DNA of 64,000 nucleotides from Mycobacterium sp. DL (GTDB lineage Bacteria; Actinomycetota; Actinomycetes; Mycobacteriales; Mycobacteriaceae), in NCBI RefSeq assembly GCF_039729195.1, contig NZ_CP155796.1, positions 1,860,001-1,924,000 of the forward strand, in the 5' to 3' direction. Below the pieces are notes generated by a model. The model saw only the letters and a program-made list of their open reading frames with translations. It was not told where the DNA came from and did no database searches. Made by a program: the position numbers and the translations under genes. Positions within the stretch are counted from its first letter, which is position 1; every line of letters starts with the position of its first letter. Shown piece after piece: positions 26,182-35,216 of this stretch.

Positions 26182-27342
26182 CTATTGCGGGACCTTCTTG
26201 GCGTCCTGCTCCGCGGCGTGGTCGTCGATGGCCTTGCCGATCGCGTGCGCAGCACGGTCGACGAACTCGGTTCCGTGCCCGGTCACCCAGTCGCGTGACG
26301 CGGTCGGCGGCGCAAGCTGGCCGGTGAAGTGCGGCATCACGTACTGCGCGAACAACTCGTAGCTGTGGAGTTTCGCCGCCGGCGGCGCCCAGTCGTGGTC
26401 GAACAGCAGGAAGGCCCCGAACCCGCCGTTGCTGGCCTCGACGAGCTCGGAGATCTTGGCCACCGCGTCCTCGGGCGTGCCGATCACCGCGAAGCCGGAC
26501 TCCCGGTTGTTGGCGATGATCTCGGCCGCGGTGTCACCCTGAACCGGGCCCGCGGGCAGGATGTGGGTGAAATACCTTGAGAATTCCGCGATTCCATACT
26601 CGACGTCGCGCTCGGCCTGCTCGCGGGTATCGGCGAGGTGCATCGGGCCGACCAGCCGCCACTTCGAGCGGTCGGCGACGTGGCCGTGCTCGAGCGCGAC
26701 CTCCTCCCAGGTCGCCCAGTGCTGGGCGAGCAGGTCCATGCCCTGCTTGGCGGTGGCGGCGATCGACAGCATGCCGACGCCGTGTCTCCCGGCCCCCCGC
26801 GGACCCGTAGGGGAGAACGATGCCGCCACCGCGACGTCGAAGCACGGATCGCTGTACGGCTTCAGCTGCAATCGGGCGTCCTGCAGGGTGAACCCGTCGG
26901 TGTGCATGGTGACGGTCTCGCCGCGCAGCAGCCGCATGATCGCGTCGAGGCTCTGCTCCATCCGGGGTCGTTGCTGATCGGCCGGAATGCCGAGCATGTG
27001 GGCGTCCGAGGTGAGCTGGCCCGGGCCGCAGCCCAGCATGGCGCGGCCGCGGGTGAGGTGGTCGAGCAGGACCATCCGATCGGCGAGCATCAACGGGTTG
27101 TGATACGGCAGTGAGCTGACGCCCGTCCCCAGCTTGATGTGCTTGGTGCGTTCGGCGGCGACGGCGATGACGACCTCGGGGGAGGCGATGATCTCGAACC
27201 CGGCGGAGTGGTGCTCGCCGATCCACGCCTCGGCGAATCCGAGGCGGTCCATCATCACGATCAGGTCGAGGTCCCGCTCGATGGCGAGGGTCGGGTTCTG
27301 CCCGACCGGATGAAAGGGAGCCATGAAGTTTCCGAAGCGCAT
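26182..27342 (-). CDS. LLM-class flavin-dependent monooxygenase
   Basis: Luciferase-like (bacterial luciferase superfamily) oxidoreductase of 386 residues, using reduced FMN or F420. Typical pieces are MRFGNFMAPFHP at the start, RLGFAEAWIGEHH, LGTGVSSLPYHNP and LDHLTRGRAMLGCGPG. These are the strands and loops of the TIM barrel in limonene-monooxygenase-like members. MRFGNF at 27342 is the family start, 26 codons inside the open frame. Its substrate cannot be read from sequence. It is convergent with the PucR regulator (6 bp gap) and divergent from the GH13 gene. Confidence 0.87.
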   Translation of the reverse strand: MRFGNFMAPFHPVGQNPTLAIERDLDLIVMMDRLGFAEAWIGEHHSAGFEIIASPEVVIAVAAERTKHIKLGTGVSSLPYHNPLMLADRMVLLDHLTRGRAMLGCGPGQLTSDAHMLGIPADQQRPRMEQSLDAIMRLLRGETVTMHTDGFTLQDARLQLKPYSDPCFDVAVAASFSPTGPRGAGRHGVGMLSIAATAKQGMDLLAQHWATWEEVALEHGHVADRSKWRLVGPMHLADTREQAERDVEYGIAEFSRYFTHILPAGPVQGDTAAEIIANNRESGFAVIGTPEDAVAKISELVEASNGGFGAFLLFDHDWAPPAAKLHSYELFAQYVMPHFTGQLAPPTASRDWVTGHGTEFVDRAAHAIGKAIDDHAAEQDAKKVPQ

Positions 27343-27552
27343 TCGCACATTGTGTCCGCAAGCGAGCAGTTCTTGGCCGTCTTTCGGGGAGCGTGGAATC
27401 CGCCGGGAGGGTTTTCCCACCGAGTTCCTCTACTTTGGGGGTGATCGATCCTGAAGGCCGACGGCGTTTCCGTATGCGGTCAGGTGGCAATACGGCCATG
27501 ATCGCGTTGCGGCTGCTGCGTGCGCACTGCAAGAACTGAGAAGGAGAGGCCC

Positions 27553-29799
27553 ATGTCGGAGTTGGAGGACTTCGGTGACGAGGAGGCTCCCGACCCGGTC
27601 GAGCCGACGTTCGCCGAACACCTTCATCCCGCGCGTCCGCGGACGCTGCGGTACCGGCCGCGGGTCAAAGCGCCGTTCGCCCGCCGGTCCATCACGCAGG
27701 ACGGGCCCGCCAACGGCAACAATCCCGCCTACGTGGAGTGGCTGCGCGCCCAATCGATGCTCGCCGACGCCAACGAGATCAGCCAGCAGTTCTCCGGTCA
27801 GGGATCGATGTGGCAGAACCCGTTCGCCACACCGAACCCGCGCGCCGCGGTGGACACCGCGTCGGTGTGGTTCACGGCCTACCCGTTGTCGCTGATCACC
27901 CGGCCGGACGAATCGTTTCTCAAGGCCATGGCCAACGAGGACATGTGGCAGGCCTTCGCCGAGATCGGCATCGAGGCGGTCCACACCGGTCCGGTGAAGC
28001 GGGCCGGCGGGATCTCGGGCTGGCAGCACACGCCGAGCGTGGACGGACACTTCGACCGGATCAGCACCCAGATCGACCCGGCGTTCGGAACCGAAGAGGA
28101 GTTCCGCCAGATGTGTTCCACCGCAACCTGGTACGGCGGAACCATCATCGACGACATCGTGCCCGGTCACACGGGTAAGGGCGCCGACTTCCGGCTCGCC
28201 GAGATGAAGTATGCCGACTACCCGGGCATTTATCACATGGTCGAGATCGACCCGCGTGACTGGCACGAACTGCCCGAGGTGCCCGGCAGCACGGACTCGG
28301 TGAACATCGACGCGGCGACCGAGGAGTGGCTGGACAAGGCGGGCTACATCATCGGGCGCCTGCAGCGGGTCATCTTCTACGCCGAGGGCGTCAAGGAGAC
28401 GAACTGGAGTGTCACCCGAGCCGTCACCGGCATCGACGGGGTCGCGCGGCGGTGGGTGTATCTGCACTACTTCAAGGACGGTCAGCCGTCGATCAACTGG
28501 CTGGATCCTTCGTTCGCCGGGATGCGGATGGTCATCGGCGACGCCCTGCACTCGTTGGCCGATCTCGGCACCGGGGCGCTGCGGCTGGACGCCAACGGTT
28601 TCCTGGGGGTCGAGAAAGCCGCATCCGAGGGCAGCACCGCGTGGTCCGAGGGCCATCCTCTCTCGGAGGCCGCCAACCACCTCATCGCGAGCATGGTGCG
28701 CAAAGTGGGCGGCTTCACGTTCCAGGAACTGAATCTCACCATCGACGACATCCGTCAGATCGGTGAGGCGGGCGCGGACCTCTCGTATGACTTCGTCAAT
28801 CGTCCCGCCTACCATCACGCGCTCGCCACCGCCGACACCGAGTTCCTCCGGTTGACGCTGCGCACCACGCTCGAGTTGGGTGTCGACCCGGCGTCGCTGG
28901 TGCACGCCCTGCAGAACCACGACGAACTGACCTACGAGTTGCTCCACTGGGAGAACGGTCACCGCGACGACATCTACAGCTACAAGGGCGCGGAGCTCAC
29001 CGGTGAGCAGATCGCCGCCTCGGTTCGCGGCGAACTCACGGACCAGTTGACCGGGGCGAACGCGCCCTACAACCGGGTCTTCACCACCAACGGCATCGCC
29101 TGCACGACGGCGACGGTCGTCGCTGCGGCGCTGGGCGTCCGTGACCTCGACACCATTGACGACATCGACCTGATCCGGCGCGCGCATCTGCTGCTGGCGA
29201 TGTTCAACGCCCTGCAGCCAGGGGTGTTCGCGCTGTCCGGCTGGGATCTGTGCGGGATGCTGACGCTTCCCACGGGCAAGGTGTCCGAACTAATCTCCGG
29301 CGGTGACACCCGTTGGATCAACCGGGCCGCGCACGACCTGATGGGTACCAACCCGCAGGCCCAGCAGTCCAGTGCCGGTATGCCGCGCGGCCGGAGCCTC
29401 TACGGTTCGATCCCCGAGCAGCTCGCCGACGACACCAGCTTCGTCCGACAGTTGCAAGCGATCCTGAAGGTCAGATCCCACTACGGGATCGCGACCAGCC
29501 GCCAGCTCGACATCCCCGAGGTGTCCCACCGGGGCATGCTGGTCCTCGTCCATGAGCTCGAAGGGGAGGGACGGTTGCAGTTGACCGTGCTGAACTTCGC
29601 CAACGAGCCCAGTGCGGGCACAGTCCGGTCAGACCATCTGCCCCCTGGCGCACGGGTGTCGGACATGTTCACCGGCACCGAACTGGCCACCGTTGACGAC
29701 CTGCACAGTTTTGCCGTCGAGTTGACGCCGCTGCACGGCATGTCCCTGCTGGTGGAGACTGAGGTCGAGGAGCCCGGGGATCCGGTCGCTGATTCCTGA
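27553..29799 (+). CDS. GH13-family alpha-glucan enzyme, trehalose-synthase-like
   Basis: A 748-residue member of the alpha-amylase (GH13) clan. The likely nucleophile is Asp346 in [10 protein letters not shown], the acid/base Glu392 in FTFQELN, and the transition-state Asp457 in QNHDELTY, so the catalytic triad is complete. An N-terminal extension of about 70 residues is disordered-looking and acidic. The C-terminal beta-domain ([15 protein letters not shown]) is usual. It differs clearly from mycobacterial TreS, so the reaction (maltose-trehalose conversion, glucan hydrolysis or transfer) is open. The start ATG at 27553 follows AAGGAG. The 210-bp gap before it holds a 6-bp inverted repeat CCGTAT/ATACGG near 27468-27496. 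Confidence 0.85.
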   Translation: MSELEDFGDEEAPDPVEPTFAEHLHPARPRTLRYRPRVKAPFARRSITQDGPANGNNPAYVEWLRAQSMLADANEISQQFSGQGSMWQNPFATPNPRAAVDTASVWFTAYPLSLITRPDESFLKAMANEDMWQAFAEIGIEAVHTGPVKRAGGISGWQHTPSVDGHFDRISTQIDPAFGTEEEFRQMCSTATWYGGTIIDDIVPGHTGKGADFRLAEMKYADYPGIYHMVEIDPRDWHELPEVPGSTDSVNIDAATEEWLDKAGYIIGRLQRVIFYAEGVKETNWSVTRAVTGIDGVARRWVYLHYFKDGQPSINWLDPSFAGMRMVIGDALHSLADLGTGALRLDANGFLGVEKAASEGSTAWSEGHPLSEAANHLIASMVRKVGGFTFQELNLTIDDIRQIGEAGADLSYDFVNRPAYHHALATADTEFLRLTLRTTLELGVDPASLVHALQNHDELTYELLHWENGHRDDIYSYKGAELTGEQIAASVRGELTDQLTGANAPYNRVFTTNGIACTTATVVAAALGVRDLDTIDDIDLIRRAHLLLAMFNALQPGVFALSGWDLCGMLTLPTGKVSELISGGDTRWINRAAHDLMGTNPQAQQSSAGMPRGRSLYGSIPEQLADDTSFVRQLQAILKVRSHYGIATSRQLDIPEVSHRGMLVLVHELEGEGRLQLTVLNFANEPSAGTVRSDHLPPGARVSDMFTGTELATVDDLHSFAVELTPLHGMSLLVETEVEEPGDPVADS

Positions 29800-29810
29800 A
29801 AACTGTTCGC

Positions 29811-31058
29811 TCAGTTGAGGAATCGTTGCGTGTAAGACGCGAACCTCTCCCGGAGGTCGTGTTCGTCGATGCCGAACATGTCGCAGGAGGTCTGCACCCT
29901 GCCGAACCGGTTGCGCTTGTGCTCGGCGAGATAGCCGTCGATGGCGATCCGGTCGTCGTCGGTCATGGACTCGCCCGCCAACGCGTAAACCTTTTCAGCG
30001 ACGCCGATCTGGTCGGCCATGTAGTCGTCGAACCGGACGTCCATCGATCGATCGGGGCCGATGACCTCGCGGTCGCGAACCATCGCTGACAGCAACAGGT
30101 CGAGTCGGTTCACCCACGACGCCCCGATCTCGCGCACCGGCGGGGCGGCGCTGTACATCCGTGAGGAGTACGCGACCATCGCCACCATCGACAGCGTCAC
30201 CGGGACGGGATCGCGGTGGGTGCAGACGACCACCAGACCGGGGAAAACCCGGCTCAACACGGGCAACTGTTCGAGGTGCTGCGGCGACTTCAACAGCCAG
30301 CGCCGCCCGCCGCGCAGGAACTGCATCGCCTTGAGTTGTGTTGCCATGTACTCGTAGTGAGGTGTCTGGTCCAATTCCAGATAGTGGTCACGCCACGTCG
30401 GGACGTGCGCCAGCGTCTCCATCAGCATGGTGGAGAAGTCATTGGCGAGAAGCTGGATCTCCTCGTGCACATGATCGGTGGTCATCTCGTGCATGCTGCG
30501 AAAATGCGGCATCAGCAGGTCCATCATCGACAGTGCCACATCCATGCGGGCCCGCCTCGGATCCGGCTCGATCCCGGCTTCCGACGGCAGTGGGAACGGT
30601 TCGACGCTCTCCCAGTACTGCATGGTGCGGAATGTCGGGCCGGCGGCCAGCAGGTTGTGCAGATGGGTGGTGCCGGTGCGCGGCAGACCGGCGATCACCA
30701 CGGGCGGAACGAGTTCGACGTCGTGGATCTCGGGGTGGCGTCTGAGCAGATCGGTGAGCAGTAGCCGGTTCTTCAGCCACTGGGAGAGTTGGCTGAAGAA
30801 GTTCACCACCCCGGGAGCGTGCATGTCCTCGATGCCGTTGAGTGCCGCGAGGTAGCGGTCGAGGCGCTCGCGGTAGTCGTCGGGTCCGAAGTCGTCGAGT
30901 CCGGTCGCCTCGCGCGCCTGGCGATGCAACACGTCGGAGTCCAGTGCGCAGTCTGCCGCAAGGGGAGCCATCAGATCGCGAATCTGTTGTGCCTCAGTGC
31001 TGTAACGCGGAGCAGACAGGTCGTCGAGCACGATCAGATCGCCTGGGGATTCGGTCAC
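29811..31058 (-). CDS. Sulfotransferase family protein
   Basis: A 415-residue sulfotransferase of the type abundant in mycobacteria, using PAPS to sulfate a lipid, sugar or other acceptor. The 5'-phosphosulfate loop is GLPRTGTT at 124-131 and the 3'-phosphate binding part is VVCTHRDP with Ser in VTLSM. No signal peptide or membrane span. The GTG at 31058 lies 8 nt after a TAACAT -10 box on the minus strand without a Shine-Dalgarno, suggesting a leaderless message. The divergent TetR gene, only 28 bp away, is the probable regulator. Confidence 0.88.
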   Translation of the reverse strand: MTESPGDLIVLDDLSAPRYSTEAQQIRDLMAPLAADCALDSDVLHRQAREATGLDDFGPDDYRERLDRYLAALNGIEDMHAPGVVNFFSQLSQWLKNRLLLTDLLRRHPEIHDVELVPPVVIAGLPRTGTTHLHNLLAAGPTFRTMQYWESVEPFPLPSEAGIEPDPRRARMDVALSMMDLLMPHFRSMHEMTTDHVHEEIQLLANDFSTMLMETLAHVPTWRDHYLELDQTPHYEYMATQLKAMQFLRGGRRWLLKSPQHLEQLPVLSRVFPGLVVVCTHRDPVPVTLSMVAMVAYSSRMYSAAPPVREIGASWVNRLDLLLSAMVRDREVIGPDRSMDVRFDDYMADQIGVAEKVYALAGESMTDDDRIAIDGYLAEHKRNRFGRVQTSCDMFGIDEHDLRERFASYTQRFLN

Positions 31059-31086
31059 GGCGAGTTATGTTACTCTGCGTTACGTA
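31059..31086. promoter_or_regulatory. Divergent promoter/operator between sulfotransferase and TetR genes
   Basis: The 28-bp gap carries GTTATGTTAC and GTTACGTAAT, repeats of a GTTAC half-site, with a perfect TTACGTAA palindrome at 31080-31087 that covers the first base of the TetR start codon. The minus-strand -10 TAACAT overlaps the same bases. Both genes must therefore be controlled from this segment, and the TetR protein is the obvious ligand. Confidence 0.5.
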
Positions 31087-31662
31087 ATGAGAACAGACCT
31101 GGGACGCCCCCGGAATCAGCTGATCGACGACGCGGTGCTGACCGCGACCGTCGAGTTGATCGGCGAGATCCCGTACGCCGAGTTGTCGGTCGACGCGATA
31201 GCCCGGCGAGCCCGAACCAGCAAGCCCGCGATCTACCGCCGCTGGCCGAGCAAGGCCCATCTGGTTCACGAAGCGGTGTTCCCAATCGGTGAGTCGACCG
31301 AGATCCCCTCCACCGGATCGCTTCCCGACGACATCCGCGAGATGGTGCGACGCGTCGCCGGCGTGCTGTCCGCGCCACCCGCCCGTGCGGCGCTGCCCGG
31401 TCTTATCGGGGAGATGGCGGCCGACCCGACCCTGCACACCGCTCTGCTGACACGGTTCGGCGACATCATCACCCGCGGCCTCGGCGACTTCCTGGCCGGT
31501 GCGGCCGACCGTGGGGAGATCCGCTCGGAGGTGACGGCCGACGAGTTGGCCGAGGCCGTCACCGGAATCGCGCTGGTGTCACTGCTGGCCCGCGGGACCG
31601 CCCTCGACGACGGCTGGATGGACCGAGCCGCCACCCTGATCCTGAGAGGAATACGCGCATGA
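31087..31662 (+). CDS. TetR-family transcriptional regulator
   Basis: A 191-residue repressor. The N-terminal DNA-binding part is clear: a basic start (RTDLGRPRNQLIDDAV), then YAELSVDAIARRARTSKPAIYRRWPSKAHLV, the typical TetR helix-turn-helix. The C-terminal part is the ligand-binding helical bundle (TetR_C type with GEMAADPTLHTAL). It is divergent from the sulfotransferase gene and overlaps the DUF1214 gene downstream by 4 bp (ATGA), so it likely controls both itself and its neighbours. Its ligand is unknown. Confidence 0.9.
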   Translation: MRTDLGRPRNQLIDDAVLTATVELIGEIPYAELSVDAIARRARTSKPAIYRRWPSKAHLVHEAVFPIGESTEIPSTGSLPDDIREMVRRVAGVLSAPPARAALPGLIGEMAADPTLHTALLTRFGDIITRGLGDFLAGAADRGEIRSEVTADELAEAVTGIALVSLLARGTALDDGWMDRAATLILRGIRA

Positions 31663-32771
31663 CCGAATCCACCGCAGCGTGGCGGGAACTGATCGAGACC
31701 CTCGGAGGGCTGGATCGCAGCTTCCTCGAGGGGGACCGGGCCGTCACCGACGACCGCCACCTCGCCGACGGGTACCGGATGCTGGCCACCACCCTCGGGG
31801 TGGCATTCGACACCTATCTGTTCCCCGAGCCAAGCAGACCTCAGTTCGTCGAACTCAACACGCCGTTTCGTCGAGACCGGCGCTGGGGTGGCGACAACAC
31901 CGACGCGTGGTACCACATGTGCCCGGTCGACGACCGACGTCGGTACCGGATCAGTGGCAATCGTGGTGACAGCGTGTACTTCTCGGTCACCGCCTACAAC
32001 GAGCCCGCTCCCGGGACCTGGTCGGACCGGGTGGTGAAGATCGTCAACGACACCGATCTGGAGAGCTCAGGAGCCGTCGACGCGAACGGTGACTTCTCCT
32101 TCGAGATCGGTCCGCTACCTCAGATGGCCGTGCTGGTGACCCGCGACTACCAGGTCGACCCGTTGGTCGGCCGGCCGGTGAGCTGGAAGATCGAGGCACT
32201 CGAGGAGCCCGACCCGATCCGGCACGGAGACGACGAAACGGCAGCGGCGCTGCGGGCCTGCGCGGCCTGGCTACGCACCATGTTCGCGATCGTCCCGCTC
32301 GCGGTCGGTGCCCGGGTAGACGAAGGTCACGCTCTCGGTCACGAAACCTCCCAGGTGGCAAACGAATTCGGTGAGCCGTACCAGGTGGGGGACAGCAATT
32401 TCGGATGGTCGGCCCGCGATGCCTGTTACTCCTACGGAAGCTTCGTCCTCGAGGACGACGAGGCACTCGTGGTCACTTATCACCCACCTGTCTGCAGGTT
32501 CTGGAACATGGTGGTGTGGAACCAGTTCATGGGCGGACACATCGTGACCGACGCCCGGGTCTCGGTCAACGCACGCACCGCGGTTCCCAACAGCGACGGT
32601 TCGGTGACCATCGTCATCTCCAAAGGCAGGACCGGGCATCCGAATTCGGTGTCCACGGTGGACTATCCGCGTGGCAACCTCGCTTTTCGCTGGTTCCACG
32701 CCGAGCAGGTTCCCGCCCGGCCACAAGCCGAACTGGTGACGCTGTCGCAAGCACCAACCTCAGTGTCCTGA
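31659..32771 (+). CDS. DUF1214 domain protein
   Basis: A 370-residue protein with no signal peptide. The C-terminal part (YSYGSFVLEDDEALVVTYHPPVCRFWNMVVWNQFM...) matches DUF1214, and the N-terminal part contains a DUF1254-like region (TPFRRDRRWGGDNTDAWYHMCPVDD). Proteins of this kind occur in mycobacterial lipid and steroid gene regions, but no activity is established. It overlaps the TetR stop by 4 bp and so is co-translated with the regulator. Its last base abuts the last base of the convergent SnoaL-like gene. Confidence 0.8.
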   Translation: MTESTAAWRELIETLGGLDRSFLEGDRAVTDDRHLADGYRMLATTLGVAFDTYLFPEPSRPQFVELNTPFRRDRRWGGDNTDAWYHMCPVDDRRRYRISGNRGDSVYFSVTAYNEPAPGTWSDRVVKIVNDTDLESSGAVDANGDFSFEIGPLPQMAVLVTRDYQVDPLVGRPVSWKIEALEEPDPIRHGDDETAAALRACAAWLRTMFAIVPLAVGARVDEGHALGHETSQVANEFGEPYQVGDSNFGWSARDACYSYGSFVLEDDEALVVTYHPPVCRFWNMVVWNQFMGGHIVTDARVSVNARTAVPNSDGSVTIVISKGRTGHPNSVSTVDYPRGNLAFRWFHAEQVPARPQAELVTLSQAPTSVS

Positions 32772-33317
32772 TCAGGAGCGGGTAACGCCGGTCAACAGCG
32801 AGAAGAACCCGTGCGACGGATCGTCGGCGCCGGGGCTGCCCTTCGGGGTGTCTTTGGTGATCGGGTGGCTCATGTCGACGGTGGACGGATCACGGACATG
32901 CGCCCAGTCGGTGACGATCCTGCGGTCGCTGAACTTCCATGTACCGGTGCGTTTCTCGTACTTGTCGAGGTAGCGGCCGCCCACGACGACATCGACGTCG
33001 TGACCTCCCGCGGCGAATGTGTGGTTCGAGATGGTGTAGATCTCGCCTTCGGCGTGGTCCGCGCTGATCGCGAAGTTCACCGTGGTGATGTGGTGCTGCA
33101 TGGACCGGAGGTAGGGCCGCGCTGCGGCAAGCTGGTCGAGGAACTCAGCGGCGGACCCCGCTGAGAATGCTCCGTGGTCGTCCCGTGCGTCGTCGTGGTA
33201 GAGATCACGAAGCGCGGCGATGTCGCCACGATCGACGGCGCGGCAATAGCTGTGGACGAGCCTGCGCAACTCGAATTCGTCGAGCATTTCCTGCAGCAGT
33301 GATTCTGATGGGGCCAT
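32772..33317 (-). CDS. SnoaL-like (NTF2-fold) protein
   Basis: A 181-residue protein with an NTF2-like cone fold, seen from the N-terminal helices (LRRLVHSYCRAVDRGDIAALRDLYHDDA), the strands with HHITTVNF and EIYTISNHTFAAGG, and GRYLDKYEKRTGTWKFSDRRIVTDW. Such proteins act as dehydratases, isomerases or ring-hydroxylating accessory proteins. The Asp/His arrangement resembles SnoaL_4 members. It stands alone on the minus strand. A C-terminal tail of about 25 residues is variable. Confidence 0.82.
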   Translation of the reverse strand: MAPSESLLQEMLDEFELRRLVHSYCRAVDRGDIAALRDLYHDDARDDHGAFSAGSAAEFLDQLAAARPYLRSMQHHITTVNFAISADHAEGEIYTISNHTFAAGGHDVDVVVGGRYLDKYEKRTGTWKFSDRRIVTDWAHVRDPSTVDMSHPITKDTPKGSPGADDPSHGFFSLLTGVTRS

Positions 33318-33433
33318 CGCACCTCAGCCTAGCCGCGTGACGCCGCGAGCAGCGGCGTAGGCTACGGGTCTGTCGCACGCGAGAATCGCGCGTCTCATGA
33401 ACGGGAATCTCTGATGAATCGCAGACGCGTCAC

Positions 33434-34162
33434 GTGACCTACTGCATCGGCGTGATGCTCGACGAAGGCATCATCTTCGCGTCGGATTCCCGGACCAACG
33501 CCGGCGTCGACAACTTCGCCAAATTCTGCAAGATGACGGTCTTCGAGCGCCCCGGAGACCGCGTCATCGTCCTGCTGAGTTCGGGAAACCTGGCCGGCAC
33601 CCAGGCGATCGTCAGCCTGTTGACCCAGCGCTGTGCCGACGGTGCCGCGGAGAGCAATGTGCTGGGCGCCCGGACGATGTTCGACGTCGTGAGGTTGATC
33701 TCGGATGCGATGCGGGAGACCGAGCAACGCGACGCCGAATACCTGCGCCGGACCAAAGGCGGGTTCAACGCCTCGTTCATCGTCGGCGGCCAGCTCGCGG
33801 GCGAGCCGATGCGGTTGTTCCGGATCTATGCCGAAGGCAATTTCATCGAGGCCGGGCCGGACACGCTCTTCCTGCAGTCCGGCGAAACCAAGTACGGAAA
33901 GCCCATCCTCGATCGGGTCGTCTCCTCCGACACCTCCCTCAGCGACGCCACGAAGTGTGTACTGGTGTCATTTGATTCGACGATGCGCAGCAACCTGTCG
34001 GTAGGGATGCCGATCGACCTGATCTGTTATGAACGCGACAGCCTCGAGGTGAAGTGGCGTCGCCGATTCCATGACGGGGACCCCTATGTCAGTGCTCTGG
34101 GCCAGGCCTGGGGCGAAGGCACCCGTCAGGTGTTCCGCCAACTGCCCGAGCTGCACTGGTGA
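33434..34162 (+). CDS. Anbu-type bacterial proteasome homologue
   Basis: A 242-residue protein of the proteasome-related peptidase family called Anbu (ancestral beta subunit). It begins M-TYCIGVMLDEGIIFASDSRTNAG; removal of the first Met would expose Thr2 as N-terminal nucleophile, and the D-S-R-T-N segment and VLLSSGNLAGTQA are hallmark parts. It is distinct from the mycobacterial 20S proteasome (PrcAB). In other bacteria anbu lies with transglutaminase-like, alpha-E and ATP-grasp genes; here none are beside it in this window. The GTG at 33434 has no clear Shine-Dalgarno. Its physiological role is unknown. Confidence 0.87.
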   Translation: MTYCIGVMLDEGIIFASDSRTNAGVDNFAKFCKMTVFERPGDRVIVLLSSGNLAGTQAIVSLLTQRCADGAAESNVLGARTMFDVVRLISDAMRETEQRDAEYLRRTKGGFNASFIVGGQLAGEPMRLFRIYAEGNFIEAGPDTLFLQSGETKYGKPILDRVVSSDTSLSDATKCVLVSFDSTMRSNLSVGMPIDLICYERDSLEVKWRRRFHDGDPYVSALGQAWGEGTRQVFRQLPELHW

Positions 34163-34182
34163 GCAGGAGTCACCGCGGCGAT

Positions 34183-35088
34183 TCAGGGCTTGTCCCGTAA
34201 CCGCACCATCCGTGTGGTCGAGCTCTCGTCGAGCTCGACGACATCGGACCTCGAGCGCAGGAAGTCGCTGAAGGACTTGAATCCCAAAGACTTTTCGCTG
34301 AACGACGGATCCATGCGCTTCATCTGTGCTTTCACCGCGGAGTTGTGCAGCCAGTCTGCGTCGTCTTTCTCCAGGCCGATGCGCAGCGCCCGGGTCAACA
34401 GCCCGGTGGCCGCGGCCTGTTGGTCCGGCGGGTCGGGCTCGTCGTTCTGCAGTTGCTGGTCGGCCGCGGCGGACTTGGACCGTCCGGACCGCCGCTTGGG
34501 TGCGGGCTTCTCCTCGGCGACCTCGGCAGGCTCGAACACCGGGATCCCGGGCAGTGTGTCGTAGGTGACGAACTCGTCGCACGCGGCCGCGAGCATGCGA
34601 CTCGACGAGCCCGCTACCCCGATGCCCACCACATACCGTCCGAGCCGTTTGCACCGCTGCGCCAGCGCGATGTAGTCGGAGTCGCCGGCGACGATCACCA
34701 CGTGGGTGAGGTCGGGCAGTCGGAACATGTCCTCGACCGCATCCACGGCAAGACGGATGTCCGCGCCGTTCTTGCCGTAGGCCGCGGCAGGGAACAGTTG
34801 GACGAGATCGACGGCACGTCCCACGAGTTGGCCGCGGTATCCGGCGTTGATCTCCGCGGACCAGTCGGCGTAGGCGCGAGTGAGCACCAGGGTGCCGAAC
34901 GACGAGGCGAAGTCGATGATCGCCCCGACATCGACCGTGGCGCGGCTGAGCCGGCCGGGATCCTCGTCCAGGCCCTTGGCCTTGTCGCGCTGGAAGGAGT
35001 TGCGACCGTTCACCTGGTCGTACCGCGAGATCACTATGTTGTCGAAGTCGAGGTACACCGCAACACGAGTGGCGCCGAGTTCCGTCAT
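34183..35088 (-). CDS. NYN-domain nuclease-like protein with OST-HTH/LOTUS domain
   Basis: A 301-residue protein. The N-terminal NYN (PIN-like) domain has acidic residues in VYLDFDN (Asp14, Asp16) and VIVAGDSDYIAL, the metal site of such RNases. A basic linker (APKRRSGRSKSAAAD) joins it to a C-terminal OST-HTH/LOTUS domain (about 235-295: LLTRALRIGLE, GFKSFSDFLRSR), an RNA-binding module. An RNA-degrading or RNA-sensing role is likely but untested here. MTELGATRVAVYLDFDN at 35088 is chosen over 35178 since GAGGTG directly precedes it. It is convergent with the Anbu gene and divergent from the DUF2252 gene. Confidence 0.86.
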   Translation of the reverse strand: MTELGATRVAVYLDFDNIVISRYDQVNGRNSFQRDKAKGLDEDPGRLSRATVDVGAIIDFASSFGTLVLTRAYADWSAEINAGYRGQLVGRAVDLVQLFPAAAYGKNGADIRLAVDAVEDMFRLPDLTHVVIVAGDSDYIALAQRCKRLGRYVVGIGVAGSSSRMLAAACDEFVTYDTLPGIPVFEPAEVAEEKPAPKRRSGRSKSAAADQQLQNDEPDPPDQQAAATGLLTRALRIGLEKDDADWLHNSAVKAQMKRMDPSFSEKSLGFKSFSDFLRSRSDVVELDESSTTRMVRLRDKP

Positions 35089-35216
35089 CACCTCAGTGTG
35101 GTCGATGGGCTCCGGGGCGCACAGATCAGCCTCGATTCGGTGAAGTCGCCCCACGCCACCGCCCCACCGGCGCACCATGGGACCGGCAATTCAGCCACGA
35201 GGGAGGGGTGTTCGCA

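Noticed and set aside
27430..29187. 585-codon open frame on the minus strand
   Set aside because: Antisense of the GH13 gene, which has its catalytic residues in the plus frame.
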